A DNA stretch of 64,000 bases. It comes from Notospermus geniculatus (lineage: Eukaryota > Nemertea > Pilidiophora > Heteronemertea > Lineidae). The notes beneath the pieces are model-generated. The model saw only the letters and a list, made by a program, of their open reading frames with translations, searched no databases and was not told the origin of the DNA. Each line of letters opens with the position of its first letter. Position 1 is the stretch's first letter. The stretch is from NCBI GenBank assembly GCA_002633025.1, contig NMRB01000333.1, forward strand, positions 283,449 to 347,448. Reading direction: 5' to 3'. Below, piece by piece: positions 46,764 through 58,395 of the stretch. A program made the translations under genes and the position numbers.

Positions 46764-48969
46764 ATGAAATTGCGTGAGTTGATTCTCGTTTATGTATTTT
46801 GGATCGTGGATGGAGCGTTTGCAGGCCTAAAGGAAAGTGACTGGACAATGAAGGGCACTGACGGTAAGTACGCATTTTCCATCAGCCGAGCTTGGGAAAG
46901 GAGAGACTGGCCGTGGACTAAATAGAAAAAAACTCGAACTTTATGATCCACTTGTCGTTTGATCCTCAAAATGTACCATTTCGTGGGAAAGTGTACCGAT
47001 TACTAGTCTTTTGTTTCAACTTATTAGCTAATTAGTGTGTTCTCAGATACATCCCATTCAATTCCTTTTGACTTATAGACCCCGCAGGTGCCTTCATTTC
47101 CGTCATATATCTTGTACTTTTATGGTATTTTGACATTTTTTATTTACAACGCCTGGCCACGTTTGAAAAATTGAAAACGTTGGCTCGCCCTTAAAATTCC
47201 TCACCAAATGAACGATCAAATATTAGAAAATCCAAAAAGCATGATGCACTCTGTATGACGATATTGTAAATTGATGCTTCTTCAGCCATTATGCCCTTTC
47301 CTTCCTTTTCTCCTCCATAGATTCTAACATGGTGAAATATGAATTTTAAAAAAATTAAGAACTTTTATCAAGAACAACTTCATTATTCTTGGTTATTTGG
47401 CAAATAAAATGAAAGGGCAGTGTGCACGGACATATTGTCAAGGGCATGTGCTGGTCAAATATCTTTGCCTATTTTCGGTATTTCTAATTTTGATGCGTTC
47501 AGAAATACAAAAGAAATCAATAGGCATTCCCTTTGTGCACAAAGTTTGCCGGCTCAAGTATGGTATAGCGAGCGAAGCCGTGGGAAGTGCACTGAGTGTG
47601 TACACGGAATAAGCGGCAATGTGTAGCGTTTTTGAGTGAGGCCCGTGTGCCAGTGTGACAATACAATAGATTGACGGAATAAGCGGCGACTGGACAATGC
47701 GCGACACACAGAGAAACAGCGAGTTCGTTTTCCTGTGTGTTCCGAAAAATGGAAATCACACAGAAAAACGGCCACACTGAAAAACGTTACACCGGCATGA
47801 AAATCACTACAAAAACAAAATAAACATTAGTTAGAAGGACAAAACGAGAAATATACGCAGGCATTACGAAAATCAAAATTGAACTTTCAGTGCATTTCGA
47901 CTGGGAGCGGGCCGGAACTTTCCATACGCCAACATTGTTGGAATGCACAAAGAAGGGCGAGGCCAATAAGGCCAATTGAAAAGGTCTAGCAGGTCAACCA
48001 CACGGTTCCATATAACTAATTAGACTGACTAATGAGAAGTAATGAAAGTAACCTACCTTTCAAGATGTGAAAGCGTGTGACTTGTCCGTTCTAATGCAGG
48101 AAAACACGAAAAAAATATTCACACGGGTGTCCTTCTCAGACTACGAAATCGCCATTTTGTATTCTAGGCCTATGTAATCCGACCTCGACGCAATCATCCA
48201 TACGTAATTCTTACATTCCTGGCTTCCTCGAGTCGAGATTGGGTTTCTTTATTACAATTCACAGCCAATAAGGACATAGTTCCCCGTGGCTTGGCGGAGT
48301 CGGTACAGGCCAATGCGGCTCATTATTGGTGAAGTTGTCAGAGTTTTGGGTTCGACTCCGCCAAGAAGCTACTATTTTTTTCTTCTTTTTTTTGTTCCCC
48401 CAGCAAGGGATTTTATTTCATATATAAAATGTAGGCCTATTATATATTTCGGTAGGAAATGAAAAAAGAAAGAAAACACCTGAAAACGTCAGCTCATGTA
48501 GAACTAACGGTGTATGAGAATTGTGTCAGAAGCATCGAAAAAGAAAAAAGAAAAAAGCGGAGCTTCTTGGCGGAGTCGAACCCACAACTTCGGCAAAAAG
48601 ACGGGAAACTCCGTTCCAGGCTGTAAATTGTAATAAAGAAACACCAACACTGACACCCAACACTAACACCAACACCAACTTTGACCTCACCCATTGTATC
48701 TGTTGCAGCCAACCGATGCATCAAGCCAAGAGAACTCAAATGGGTGAATTACATCGACATCAAGATGGACAAGACGCCCGAGAAATTACTGACGCCTACG
48801 ATGTCTTTAGATGAATGCAAAAAAGCCTGCCTGGACTACACCACATTTGCATGCATGTCTATCACACATGACCCTGCCAAATCAATGTGCACTCTCAGTG
48901 GACGAAGATTTAATGTCGTGGACGGGACGATGAAGACAACCAGCACATTCTCCCAGTGGATTTGCGTCG
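46764..48969 (+). CDS. Secreted PAN/apple-domain protein, first two exons (3' end not found)
   Basis: Exon 1 (46764-46863) encodes a clear signal peptide, MKLRELILVYVFWIVDGAFA, followed by GLKESDWTMKGT. It ends with donor GTAAGT in phase 1. Exon 2 (48709-48969; acceptor TTGCAG, donor GTCAGT) is also phase 1 at both ends and encodes one PAN/apple domain. Six cysteines are placed as in that family: NRC, the DECKKAC pair, FAC, SMC and WIC. PAN modules mediate protein or carbohydrate binding in extracellular proteins. The two exons joined give about 120 residues with no stop. I found no later exon with comparable support before copy B, so the gene is either long or incomplete. The exon pair was chosen from matching phase and splice sites, not from any transcript. 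No orthologue can be named. Confidence 0.75.
47619..47795. mobile_element. MITE-like element, GGTGTAAMGTTTTTCAG family, in PAN-gene intron 1
   Basis: It starts ATGTGTAGCGTTTTTGAGTG and ends CACTGAAAAACGTTACACCG, and the interior matches 30812-30988 in reverse. The overlapping short frames here are repeat artefacts. Confidence 0.75.
48239..48645. mobile_element. Foldback element with tRNA-like arms, in PAN-gene intron 1
   Basis: The left arm (TTTCTTTATTACAATTCACA, later GGGTTCGACTCCGCCAAGAA) pairs with the right (TTCTTGGCGGAGTCGAACCC, later TTGTAATAAAGAAAC). GGTTCGACTCC looks like a Pol III B box and CTTGGCG/CGCCAAG could be an acceptor stem, but the T arm does not fold canonically. I do not call a tRNA. 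Confidence 0.65.
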
Positions 48970-49822
48970 GTCAGTTAAAATTTTTTTACATTTTTTTTCG
49001 ACGGTTCGATGCCTCATTCAGAAGCTGCAGCTTCTGAAGACAGACATATGATGCAATGGTAGTAACTAGCCAATCAGCGAAGCTCCCCTTATTTTGAATC
49101 ATCGGAATAAGGTCACTGACCCAATTACAATGAGAATTGCGTTCTGTGCCAGACGCTCGGTCTGACGACCTCGGAGTATGAACGAGGGGCTGGTTGCGCG
49201 AGACTATCGTCGGCCTATTGACAATAGTGACATCACAACTCATGGCATTGTGTACACACAGGCTGCGCGAGACTGCTTGCGTAAGACTGCTTATGCACAG
49301 ACCTGTGTAGCCGTGGAACGCATCACATCGGCCAGATTTGGCCGACGTGTACGTCCGCGACCTCATCACAGCGTAGGAATAAAATAAGTCCCAAATGACT
49401 GGCTTGACATTCTTTGTTTAATGCAAAAATATTTAAATTTTTTTGTGAATAATTGTATGGCAAGTAACAACTATCATAATAAGCGAGGTTTGTAGGTATT
49501 TTGATCCTAGTAACTACGGGGATCGAGGGATCACATAATCAGCCAAGCCAAGTAGTTCGCTGTCAATCACCCGGCGCCATCTTGATTTCCCACAAACCTG
49601 TGAGCACGGCGTAACAGATTGGTGCGAGGCAGGAGCGCCTTCTGTTGTACTGCAACTGATGGCAATAGTCTCCATGGATTGATAAAAATTCAAAAGTTTA
49701 CAATCAGTGGAGTCTCCCTTTAATAATCCAATCGGTTTGATATCATATTTTGCGCAGCCGCACACAGCAATATCCTGGTGCCGAATACGTCTGGGCGTTA
49801 TTCGTCTGTGTGCGCCTATTTT
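48970..49822. other. Unassigned stretch after the PAN exon
   Basis: No further exon with a matching phase-1 acceptor and Cys pattern is convincing here. Confidence 0.4.
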
Positions 49823-50092
49823 CTGTGTTCACCTTGACGTATTCATCGTTTCGAAGACCCGCCGCCATCTTGGTTTCCAAGGAGATTTCTTGGAACCAGC
49901 GCATGCGCACTTTTCTGGTAGGCAAAACAACGCAAAGTGATTGTTCAAGAGATACGAATTTGCCCCATTGTGTCCCACAGGCCTGCGCGAGAATGCCTAC
50001 CAGATGTAACTGCGCATGTGCAGTTTGCAAGAAATTCAAGATGGCGGGGGCCGTCGAAACGATGAATAAACTCTTTAACACTGAAAAAGAGT
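49823..50092. mobile_element. Foldback element with NRF1-like and YY1-like words in its arms
   Basis: The left arm (TATTCATCGTTTCGAAGACC, GCCGCCATCTTGG, GCGCATGCGC, TCTGGTAGGCA) is mirrored by the right (TGCCTACCAGAT, TGCGCATGTGCA, CAAGATGGCGGGGG, CGAAACGATGAATA). The apparent bidirectional promoter and the frame from 50041 starting MAGAVETMNKLF are therefore probably products of the inverted repeat. Confidence 0.65.
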
Positions 50093-50900
50093 GTTACAAG
50101 AAACACTCATTTGATGTCAGGGCAACAACACCATTTGACTGTCACTACGCAGTATCAATTAAAATGATAGTTACATGTATATTGTTTATTTTTCGCCCCA
50201 GTAGTTTTAATCATCCTAAAATGATTCAGTCCATCAAATATATGGATGGCAGTCTAATTGAAATTAAAAGCGTGCATTGTTTAAAGTTAGCGATTACTCC
50301 CGCAAATGTCTGTCGGGCAAGGTCAAGGTGAGCGTTGAGGATGGGGGCAGTGCACGAGGGAATCACCTAATTTCATGATGCGAGTTTAAAGCCCCACTGT
50401 ATTGAATCTAAAAAACGCAAATCATCGCCGCGATTCTTGACGTCTGTGCACCGACGTCACGACGTCAGCGTAGTGTAAAATGTACTGCGCTCCGTCTGAA
50501 TACATTAGAGCTCTCCCTGTCGTTTTTTCTAATGTGTGCTGAGAACTAGGCCTTGATTCTCTGAAGTATGTATCAGACAAGCATTTTGGGGACCTTCTCA
50601 AGGCTATGAGACCTCTTTGTGCTCTCTCCTAACATTTTGAAAATATCGCAAAATTCAATACTGTGGGGCTTTAAAGGTTACCTGAAACGGTTTTATCAAC
50701 TTCTGGTTATCTGCATAATACTGTAGAGCATTAATCAGGCATCAGAAAACTGAAAACTGCATGAAAATCGGGTCACCCATTCCCAAGTTATGGGAATTTA
50801 AAAAGGATGACTACACACCCTAACAACCATGTCAGGCAGCGGTGAACAGCACATTTGATGTCATTGGATGTTTTAAACCTATAAAAACATTAAAATAACT
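50093..50900. other. Unassigned stretch, nothing convincing seen
   Basis: No supported gene or element. Confidence 0.35.
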
Positions 50901-51172
50901 CATTTAACTCGGGCAGTTGGGTGTAGTTTCGATGTACATGTATTTTTCTTGTTGGTCAGTCGTACTGCAGTTATGGATTCTGAGAACAATATTTAGATTT
51001 CTGGACAGCACAATTGACCTCACGAACCCACCGCCTCATTTAACTTCGGCAACTAAAGTTTTGATATACATGTATTTTTCTTGTTCAGTCATACGTCCTG
51101 CAGTTATATGGATTCTGAGGGCAATATTTGGATTTCTGGATAGCACATTTGACCTCACGAACCCGCCGCCTG
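50901..51172. repeat. Direct duplication, two copies of about 135 bp
   Basis: CATTTAACTCGG (50901) and CATTTAACTTCGG (51036) open two diverged copies. Both contain TACATGTATTTTTCTTG, TGGATTCTGAG and TTGACCTCACGAACCC. The divergence suggests an old duplication. Confidence 0.8.
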
Positions 51173-52151
51173 GACAGCCATGGATACCAAGTTGTTTGGT
51201 TGTCATGTACATGTAGAAACAACATCATTTGGTACACAAAACACTGTAATTAATGGGCCAATCTTTATGCAACTTTCACTGAATTGTTTTTTACTCGAAC
51301 CACTTTTCAGAGAAAAAATCATAAAATGCCTTTCAGATAACCTTTAAGAAATCTAAACTTGCCCAACCCTTACGTGGTTTTTCCAGGATGATTACCGTAT
51401 GAAAATGCAGTCGGATGTAATCGAGACAGACGACAACCATTACTTGTGTAGCACTACGTCCAGAATTCTTGTTAAGTGCACTTACTAAGTATGCATTACG
51501 TCACATTAAGCACCCTCTCCTGTCACGGAGGGATTTTAATAACCCTGAGAAGATACATAATGACACTCACTGGGTTGAGGGTCCACTTATCATGCAGTGT
51601 AAAACTGAATGAAGAATACACGTAGTGTATTTTCCATCGATGTTTTGGCCCAATTAATTTTGAAAAATATCAGTAGCAACACTGAGTATAATAATGCAAT
51701 GTTTATTTTGTTTTTGTCACCAGCTACCCGAAAAAAACTTTCTAATAAAATTACAGAATTACCAACCGATAACAATATACATTTGCTATCCCGACGGGAA
51801 TTCAGCAAAAATAATTTCATAATTGTGAATTTCAAAAAAAATGTACTGGTTACTCGATACCGTTGAAGTAGCTACTTGGTTTGGGTTTGTTTAATAAAAT
51901 AGTAACGAGATACCTGTGTTGAATAACGCTGGGAAAGGTTCATTTCAGGACTGAAGTATTGGCTCTATCCACAAACCAGGCTCACTGGAGTAGGCTTACT
52001 ACACTGTTGAAGATGGGGACCCGATAAACTCGTACCCTTGCTCTTAATTATTCAATGTCCTCTGTATTCTACATTAGGCCTAATTTCGTTCGTGCTTATC
52101 CATTTTTATGACCCCCACCCGGACAATTCAGCAACGTCGAACGCCATCACG
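51173..52151. other. Unassigned stretch, nothing seen
   Basis: AT-rich DNA; the open frames on both strands near 51590-51866 overlap and match no family. Confidence 0.4.
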
Positions 52152-52253
52152 GGATGTAGACTGGTCCCAGCCTGTCCTGAGAAGTATGGTGGCATGTCCT
52201 CGTATGTCAGAGCGTAGCGGCTCGAGGACAGGGGACCAGTCTATACGGGATGC
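52152..52253. repeat. Inverted repeat
   Basis: ACGGGATGTAGACTGGTCCC...CTGTCCT is mirrored by AGGACAGGGGACCAGTCTAT and ACGGGATG at the right, with one or two mismatches. Confidence 0.65.
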
Positions 52254-52832
52254 ACAGCAGAACACAAAATACATCTCGCTGCTGAAGTGAGATTCCGTGA
52301 ATTCCATTGGCTCAAAGACGTCACATGGGCGATCATGGAGAATTTCGATATTTCTCCCTCTAAAGCATGATAGGTGGCACGTTCGGCCTTATCAAACACA
52401 TCCGAACTTTTCTGTGGAGAAACCTTAGCATAGCACTAACAGAAACTTCTGCTCAGAAAAAGCTGTTTCTTGCGGCCATCATTGTGTGTGTGTGTGAATA
52501 CAGGCTGTATATTACATAGGGGAAGTCTCACGTTACTGGTATTAAAGCCGCACACTATGCACCGCTACTCACTCCCCAGTTCGGCCGAAATATAACCTCA
52601 TCTACAGGCGTGCATAGAACCACATATCATAGCATTATCCTGCATCGAGGTTCTGGGAATCCCCTTGGGGAATCCCCAATGCTGTGTGTAGTCTTGCGCA
52701 GCCAGCCACACAGTACTGCTACGGTTCCCCAGATTCGAAACAGCGGCTGGGTGACCGAGACTATGCTCGTCGATTATAACCCATCTGTCTATAGTGTCTG
52801 GCTTTAAAAGCGAACAGCACACCAAGCGACAT

Positions 52833-52978
52833 CGCAAGCGATCTGGGGTGGCCGCCTAGAAACTCCGCTAGTGCTTCGACAGCCTATCGGTGTTAAAATG
52901 TATGGAAAAATGTACAGCACTATCGGTAGGTGGGCTCCGCTAGCGCTAGCGGAGTTTCTATGCGGCCACCCCAGATCG
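52833..52978. mobile_element. Palindromic element, CGATCTGGGGTGGCCGC arms
   Basis: CGATCTGGGGTGGCCGCCTA and GAAACTCCGCTAG pair with the right arm, which ends GCGGCCACCCCAGATCG. The right inner part is itself the palindrome CCGCTAGCGCTAGCGG. Confidence 0.75.
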
Positions 52979-53000
52979 CCACAGAGAGCAATCCCTGAAG

Positions 53001-53182
53001 CATGGCGCACACGAGCGACTAAAATGGGGGCGACTACCAATGCGACTACTAGGTCGCATGCGATAATTACCTTTGAGGTCGATCAGTGAAGAGATTGCTC
53101 ATGCCACTGATATGTACCTCCCTCTGTCATTAGACTATTATGTCCAACCCGGTGAGCACATGGTCCATGGACCATTTCATTA
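53001..53182. mobile_element. Two truncated elements at the left edge of copy B
   Basis: 53001-53096 is half of the AGCATGGCGCACACGAGCGA element found whole at 56828-57061. 53097-53182 is the 3' end of the GTGAGC repeat (GGTCCATGGACCATTTCATT), joined directly to the start of the duplicated segment. Confidence 0.65.
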
Positions 53183-53974
53183 TATGTAAGACAGGTAGAT
53201 AAACGCTCTGCAAAGGACAGGCCTGTACCCACTGACGCGATTTTTGCGGCGGCGATTTCACAACCCATAGAAATCTGATGCTACTTTTTCAATGGTAGAA
53301 ATCTTTTGTTACTGCCTTTTGCCTGTGGAAATGACAGGCCAACGCGAAATCGCGGCGTGAAAACGCGACAGTGAGTTCAGACCGAAAGGGAAGATATGGC
53401 AGAGTTTTGAGTGAAGTTTTGTTTTTTTGTGATGATTTTCGCATTGGTTTCTATGGGTCAATGAAAGTTTGGCCGTTTGGCTGTAACTGATGTAGATTTC
53501 TGTTGAAAGATTATCAGGGGTATTTGTTTACAGGTGTGAATGCTAAGCAGTCAAAGGAAAATATGGTTTGTTAAATGGGTGCCTGAAATGACTCAATAAA
53601 GTCTAACCCAATCTAGCCGTGGAGCAAACTATGGCCACAATTAAGTGACACCATAAAGACATCGATGTCTTTATGGTGACACCCATTGGGACTGGTTGTT
53701 CTTGAATCAAGATATAAAGGGGTTCTAAATCTTCTTTGTCAATTGTGATTTGAAACATGTCCAAGGGAGTCGGCATTTGAAAAAAACGCGCACCATGTAC
53801 TACACGTAACCGTGCAAGTGCGTCGTTTCTTCGAAACCGCTCTTTCTATCCGTTACGACATTAAACGTAGTCGTAGCACTAACTGTACATTTACGTCATC
53901 GAAACCACATTAATGTTATCATTGCTGTCCACTACGATTATACACCTGCAGAGACGTACATTTCAGGTACATGT

Positions 53975-54336
53975 AAGGCCTCGCTTATGTCGCCCTTACG
54001 TACAGTCAGAACTAGTTGGCAACTGATAATCGGCGCGTATTAGTTGGAACTAATCAGTCACAACTACTAGGTGACATAAGCTCTCGGGCGTCGGCGAGTA
54101 ACTAGTTGCAAACTACAAATATCCAGATCCTGAAAATCGCACGTGTTCAACTTCAGCACGTTTTACTTAAAATCAAAAGAAATCTGTGTCGACATAAGCA
54201 CTCAAAAGACGGCGATAAACTAGTTCCAGGTAGTTGCGACCGATCGGTATTTTTCGAGTCGGTGGCGACATAAGTTATCAGTTGCAACTTGTTGACGCTA
54301 TTTCTATCACAGCATTGGGCGACATAAGCGAGGCTT
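53975..54336. mobile_element. 360-bp TIR element, present only in copy B
   Basis: The ends are AGGCCTCGCTTATGTCGCCC and GGGCGACATAAGCGAGGCTT. The interior repeats ACTAGTTG/CAACTAGT words and GCGACATAAG. Copy A reads straight through at about 39974. The target duplication is unclear because the flanks differ. Confidence 0.8.
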
Positions 54337-55980
54337 ATTGTGTCATAAGGCCGTTTACCCCTTTCTGTACAGTGACAAGCACCTATGCTGGAGCAGGTCA
54401 CAAATTTGAACACAAGAACTTACTTTCATGGCCGCGTATTTGTTCACACGAACAACAGCACACGAAACAGGACACAGGCAGCAGGTTTATGTGCAAAAAA
54501 CATTTCAGGGGTAACCTTATTTTAAGTCCACCTGCTCTTACAACATTAATATACACTTTCCGTACGTGTCATCTAGAGTCGACCGAGAAAATTTTTAGTG
54601 TGATGTATGGCCTTCCATGTTAAAAAGAGGCAGGCACCTATTTAGTTCACATTGTTGAAATTATTGTCAAGAGGGACACACGGTCAATATACAGTTCTCT
54701 TGCGAAAACCCTGCGGTGGGGATCAGCCGAGTCAGAATTTTCTATGTCCACAAAACAGTGTCCGATTATACCATAAAGACATCAAACCCAAAAGGTTTCA
54801 CTTATGGTTTGCGACATTCTGATAAAAACGTGATACCCAACGAAATTTCCCATGAAACTTCTTCCAATTGTTGTATACGATAGCTATGGGTCTTCGCCAT
54901 GATGTGTGAAAATTCCATACGATTCCATTTAGTAGTTCTTGTGATATGGAACATTTAACGGACTGTACCCGTGTGCAAAATGCGTCTCTCGGGTGTTATC
55001 TACATGTATACATTTAGATAGGCTACTGTATGTACAGGGATGTGACCAACAGGTTTTTCCAGCCCTGGCACCTTTATGAATTGGTCATTCTTCAGAAATT
55101 TGGGCTCAGGGCTAGTGGATTGTTGTATGCTACGGCCACCAACCCAAATTTGATTAGAAATATTATTTTAACATGGGAATTAGGGTGATAAGAGCCATCT
55201 GGGGAGAAAATCTGGAACTCATCGGACAAGAAACAGAGTGTGCTCAAGTGGTTCCTTTAGGGTTTGATGTCTTTATGATTATAACCAAGAGTAGTGGAAT
55301 TGCCGTGTAAACGTGCAAGTACTATAAGGACTAGCAAATGCTCTTAGGCCTACTTCATATTTGTACAGCATTGCCTAGTGTATTTGTATGGCAAAATTCA
55401 AGTAAAAGCATTTACTAGTCTTTATTCATATGACCCAAGATCTCGCTTCCTACTACTTCAGGATATTTGCCGAGAGAGAATAATTTGTGTAACCCGAGTG
55501 TAAATTTCTGTGGCACGGTGCTGCCACAGTGAATTGCTGGCGGGTGGAAAGGCAGTCTTAAATTTACTTCTCAGCAAACTCGATGGGCGTTATTTTTCAA
55601 GTCGGATATTATAAACTGCTCCATTGCACCGGAAATTGAACAAGTAATCACCAATGGTTTCCATTTACCCATTATTTTCTCTATGTTACCAATGTGTTAT
55701 ACTGTATGTTTCTTAAAAGAATGGTCGTTTCAAGATGTTAAAAAGCATCGCTGACACTTGCATGTTAGGTTGAATTGTAATAAAGATTGTTTTCTAACAT
55801 ACTTCAGATGAACGCTGTTTCAGCAAGGGTTTTTAATGCTTATAATGTAGATGGAACCAATAGTTTAGGTAATATATTTATTATGTGAAATTTGTACGTG
55901 CTGTCATGTGAATAATCACTTCTTTTCTTGAGAAGCTTTGCTTCTTTTTGTCAAGAGAAGGCTGTTACAACCTGAAATAT

Positions 55981-56370
55981 AGCCATAACCAGAAATGTAG
56001 CCAAGATCTCGTCAACCAGAAATGTAGCCGGTTTTCCTACCAGTTACATTTTTACATGCTCTGTCATCCAGAAATGTAGCACCGCCCAGAAATGTAGCCC
56101 AACCAGAAATGTTGCCGGATCGTCCAGAAATGTAGCCAAGCCTCCCCCAACCAGAAATGTAGCCGAACTCGTCCAGAAATGTAGCCGAGGTCAAGTTTGG
56201 GCGAAATCGTTATCACATCCCAACTAGGGCTGTTTCTGGTTGGGGCTACATATCGGGACGGGGGCTACATTTCTGGTTCGCAGAGCACGTAAAAAATGTA
56301 AGTGGTAGAAAAACCGGCTACAATTCTGGTTGACGAAATCTTGGTTAATTTCTGTTTATGGCTACATTTC
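55981..56370. repeat. Divergent array of CCAGAAATGTAGCC units, copy B
   Basis: This is the counterpart of 42808-43222, with the same mirrored layout and small differences (ATGTTGCC, AATTCTGGTT). It is joined directly to the TA empty site at 55980-55981. Confidence 0.8.
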
Positions 56371-56827
56371 TGGTTGTAACAAGGCCCATGTTGCTGAAGA
56401 GGACGATTCTCTGAATAAATCTCAGTCAGTCCTTTCACAATCAATGACTAAAGTCCCACAGTGTGCATGATGAGGTGCCTCTTTCTCCCTCCCCACCCGA
56501 TAAGACTGGTGTCCTGTCCAACCTATACCTATACATGTACATAGCCAGTGGTAACACGAGGCTGGACTGAGACTATATCGAAACAAAAATGGCCGCCATG
56601 CTTTCATCACTTGAGAAGTTCAACGAGCTGTCATAGCGTGACTAACCCTTCGTCAGGTAAAGTAACATGCTTCAACTCATTCTTTTATGTGTAGCAACAC
56701 TCTCAGTGCCTAATTGGTAACTTAGATCATTCAGATAGATAGATTTGAACAGTCTAGTCGAACATGCATATACGACGTTGCCTAAAGGTCAACGGTTACG
56801 TCGGCCTTCGCGAGATACAAAACCTAA

Positions 56828-57061
56828 AGCATGGCGCACACGAGCGATTTTTCTAGGCGACTAGCCTTGCGACTACAGGAGCGACTGAACATATTTTTAG
56901 TTTTTTTAGTTGTTTTTGACTCGTTTGCGACAAATGCTTCACTGGGAGATCAGTGATGTCGCGGATGACACCACTGATCGACCTCAAAGGTAATTATCGC
57001 ATGCGACCTAGTAGTCGCATCGGTAGTCGCCCCCATTTTAGTCGCTCGTGTGCGCCATGCT
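56828..57061. mobile_element. 234-bp TIR element, present only in copy B (PIF/Harbinger-like target)
   Basis: The ends AGCATGGCGCACACGAGCGA and TCGCTCGTGTGCGCCATGCT are perfect complements. Flanks are TAA (56825-56827) and TTA (57062-57064); copy A has the single site TAA at 43667-43669 within ACCTAACGCATA. A three-base TWA target is typical of PIF/Harbinger, but the right flank needs one substitution for an exact duplication. Confidence 0.8.
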
Positions 57062-57165
57062 TTACGCATATTGTCGGGCTTCAAAAGAAGGCCCTCGATA
57101 TGGAACATTTGGGCGTAGGACAGAGACCTTGCTCGCCAAGCCACGGTAGGATATCTGCCTCCATA

Positions 57166-57836
57166 ACCCGACTGGTTCCAGCTTCCATTCCTATGGATTC
57201 AGCATGGTAATAGGCGAAGGAACCAGTCTGTAAGTTATGGATCCACAAGTTGACTGGTTTCATCTTCCATCCATATGGCTGAAGCACAGTGAAATGATAG
57301 GGAACCAGTCAACTTACAGAGTCCACAAGTCTTGCAGGTTGACTGGTTTCATCTCCCATCCCTATGGCTAAAGCACAGTGAAAGGATAGGGAACCAGTCA
57401 ACTGATGGATCCACAAGCCCTTTAAGTTCACTGGTTTCATCTCCTATCTCTATGGCTAAAGCTCAGTGAAGGGATAGAGAAGAAGTCAACTTACGGATCC
57501 ACAAGTCGACTGGTTTCCTCTCCCATCTCTATGGCTAAAGCACAGTGGAGGCCCGGAGTGGAGGGATAGGGAACAAGTCAACTTACGGATCCAAAGTCCC
57601 ACAAGTCGACTGGTTTCCTCTCCCATCCCTTTGGCTAAAGCACAATGAAGGGATAGAGAACAAGTCAACTTACGAATCCACAAGTCCAACAAATCGACTG
57701 GTTTCATCTCCCATCCCTATGGCGAAAGCACAGTGAATGAATAGGGAACCAGTCAACTTATAGAACCACAAGTCCTAAAAGTTAACTGGTTTCATCTCCC
57801 ATCGCTATGGCTAAAGCACGGTGAAAGGATAGGGAA
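57166..57836. repeat. Array of eight hairpin units, copy B
   Basis: Units start at about 57166, 57250, 57338, 57427, 57506, 57606, 57695 and 57780. The added units relative to copy A share TTTCCTCTCCCAT instead of TTTCATCTCCCAT, which points to local amplification after the segmental duplication. Confidence 0.85.
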
Positions 57837-58169
57837 CCCCATTCATAGCCTAACCTATAGACGTACTGGCCAAAGGATCCCACCAAGCTGAAAGGAATTC
57901 CGGTGAATTAAAATTAGGCTATGGACCATTTGGCCGGTGATTTTTGAGATACAGATCGACTCTGCCCCAGCAGGCGGACATCAAGTCCTGCAAAAATGGC
58001 GGCAAACCATCTACGCCGCAGGTCCCCTCAAAACCAATGTGACTGGCGCTCATCACAGATAACATGTGTGAAAGGAAAGAATGTCCCCAGGGAAAACTGT
58101 CCTAAGAACAGGAGATCGACCTATTGGTAGATTGGCGATTCGTTTCTATAGCCATGCACCTTAATCTGA

Positions 58170-58342
58170 CACGTGTGAAAGGAATCCAAGTCCCCCTGGA
58201 ATCAACGTCCGGTCTTATTGTTCAGCGAGGGATTAGAATATATGGCTAGAGAGACCATGACCATTCGAATATAACCTTACAATAGCCGGCTATTGTTTGG
58301 CGGATCTGCATTCCTAGGACGCTGATTCCTGTCACACCTGGA
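58170..58342. mobile_element. MITE-like element, GGTGTAACAGGAATC family, copy B
   Basis: Counterpart of 44832-45000, in the same position relative to the surrounding GGTGTRAYAGKAAAG element. Confidence 0.75.
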
Positions 58343-58395
58343 ACAACAGAAGTGGACACATTTTGCAGGGGGACATTCTTTACTGTTACACCAGC

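Larger units (their letters stand above)
38829..46920. repeat. Segmental duplication, copy A
   Basis: It matches copy B (53187-59668) in order and orientation, at roughly 95% or better in the shared blocks by eye. Blocks: 38829-39085, 39919-41815, 42808-45370 and 46286-46920. The rest is private insertion or replaced DNA. The right part carries the promoter region and first exon of the PAN-domain gene. Confidence 0.9.

Noticed and set aside
48294-48372. tRNA-like sequence with CTTGGCG/CGCCAAG ends and GGTTCGACTCC
   Set aside because: The T arm and anticodon arm do not fold canonically, and the same words occur inverted at 48563-48630, so it is the arm of a foldback element.
49750-50331. 193-residue frame including MAGAVETMNKLF after a YY1-like site, resembling a first exon with a housekeeping promoter
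   Set aside because: The promoter-like words and the start codon sit in the mirrored arms of an inverted repeat, and no downstream exon is evident.
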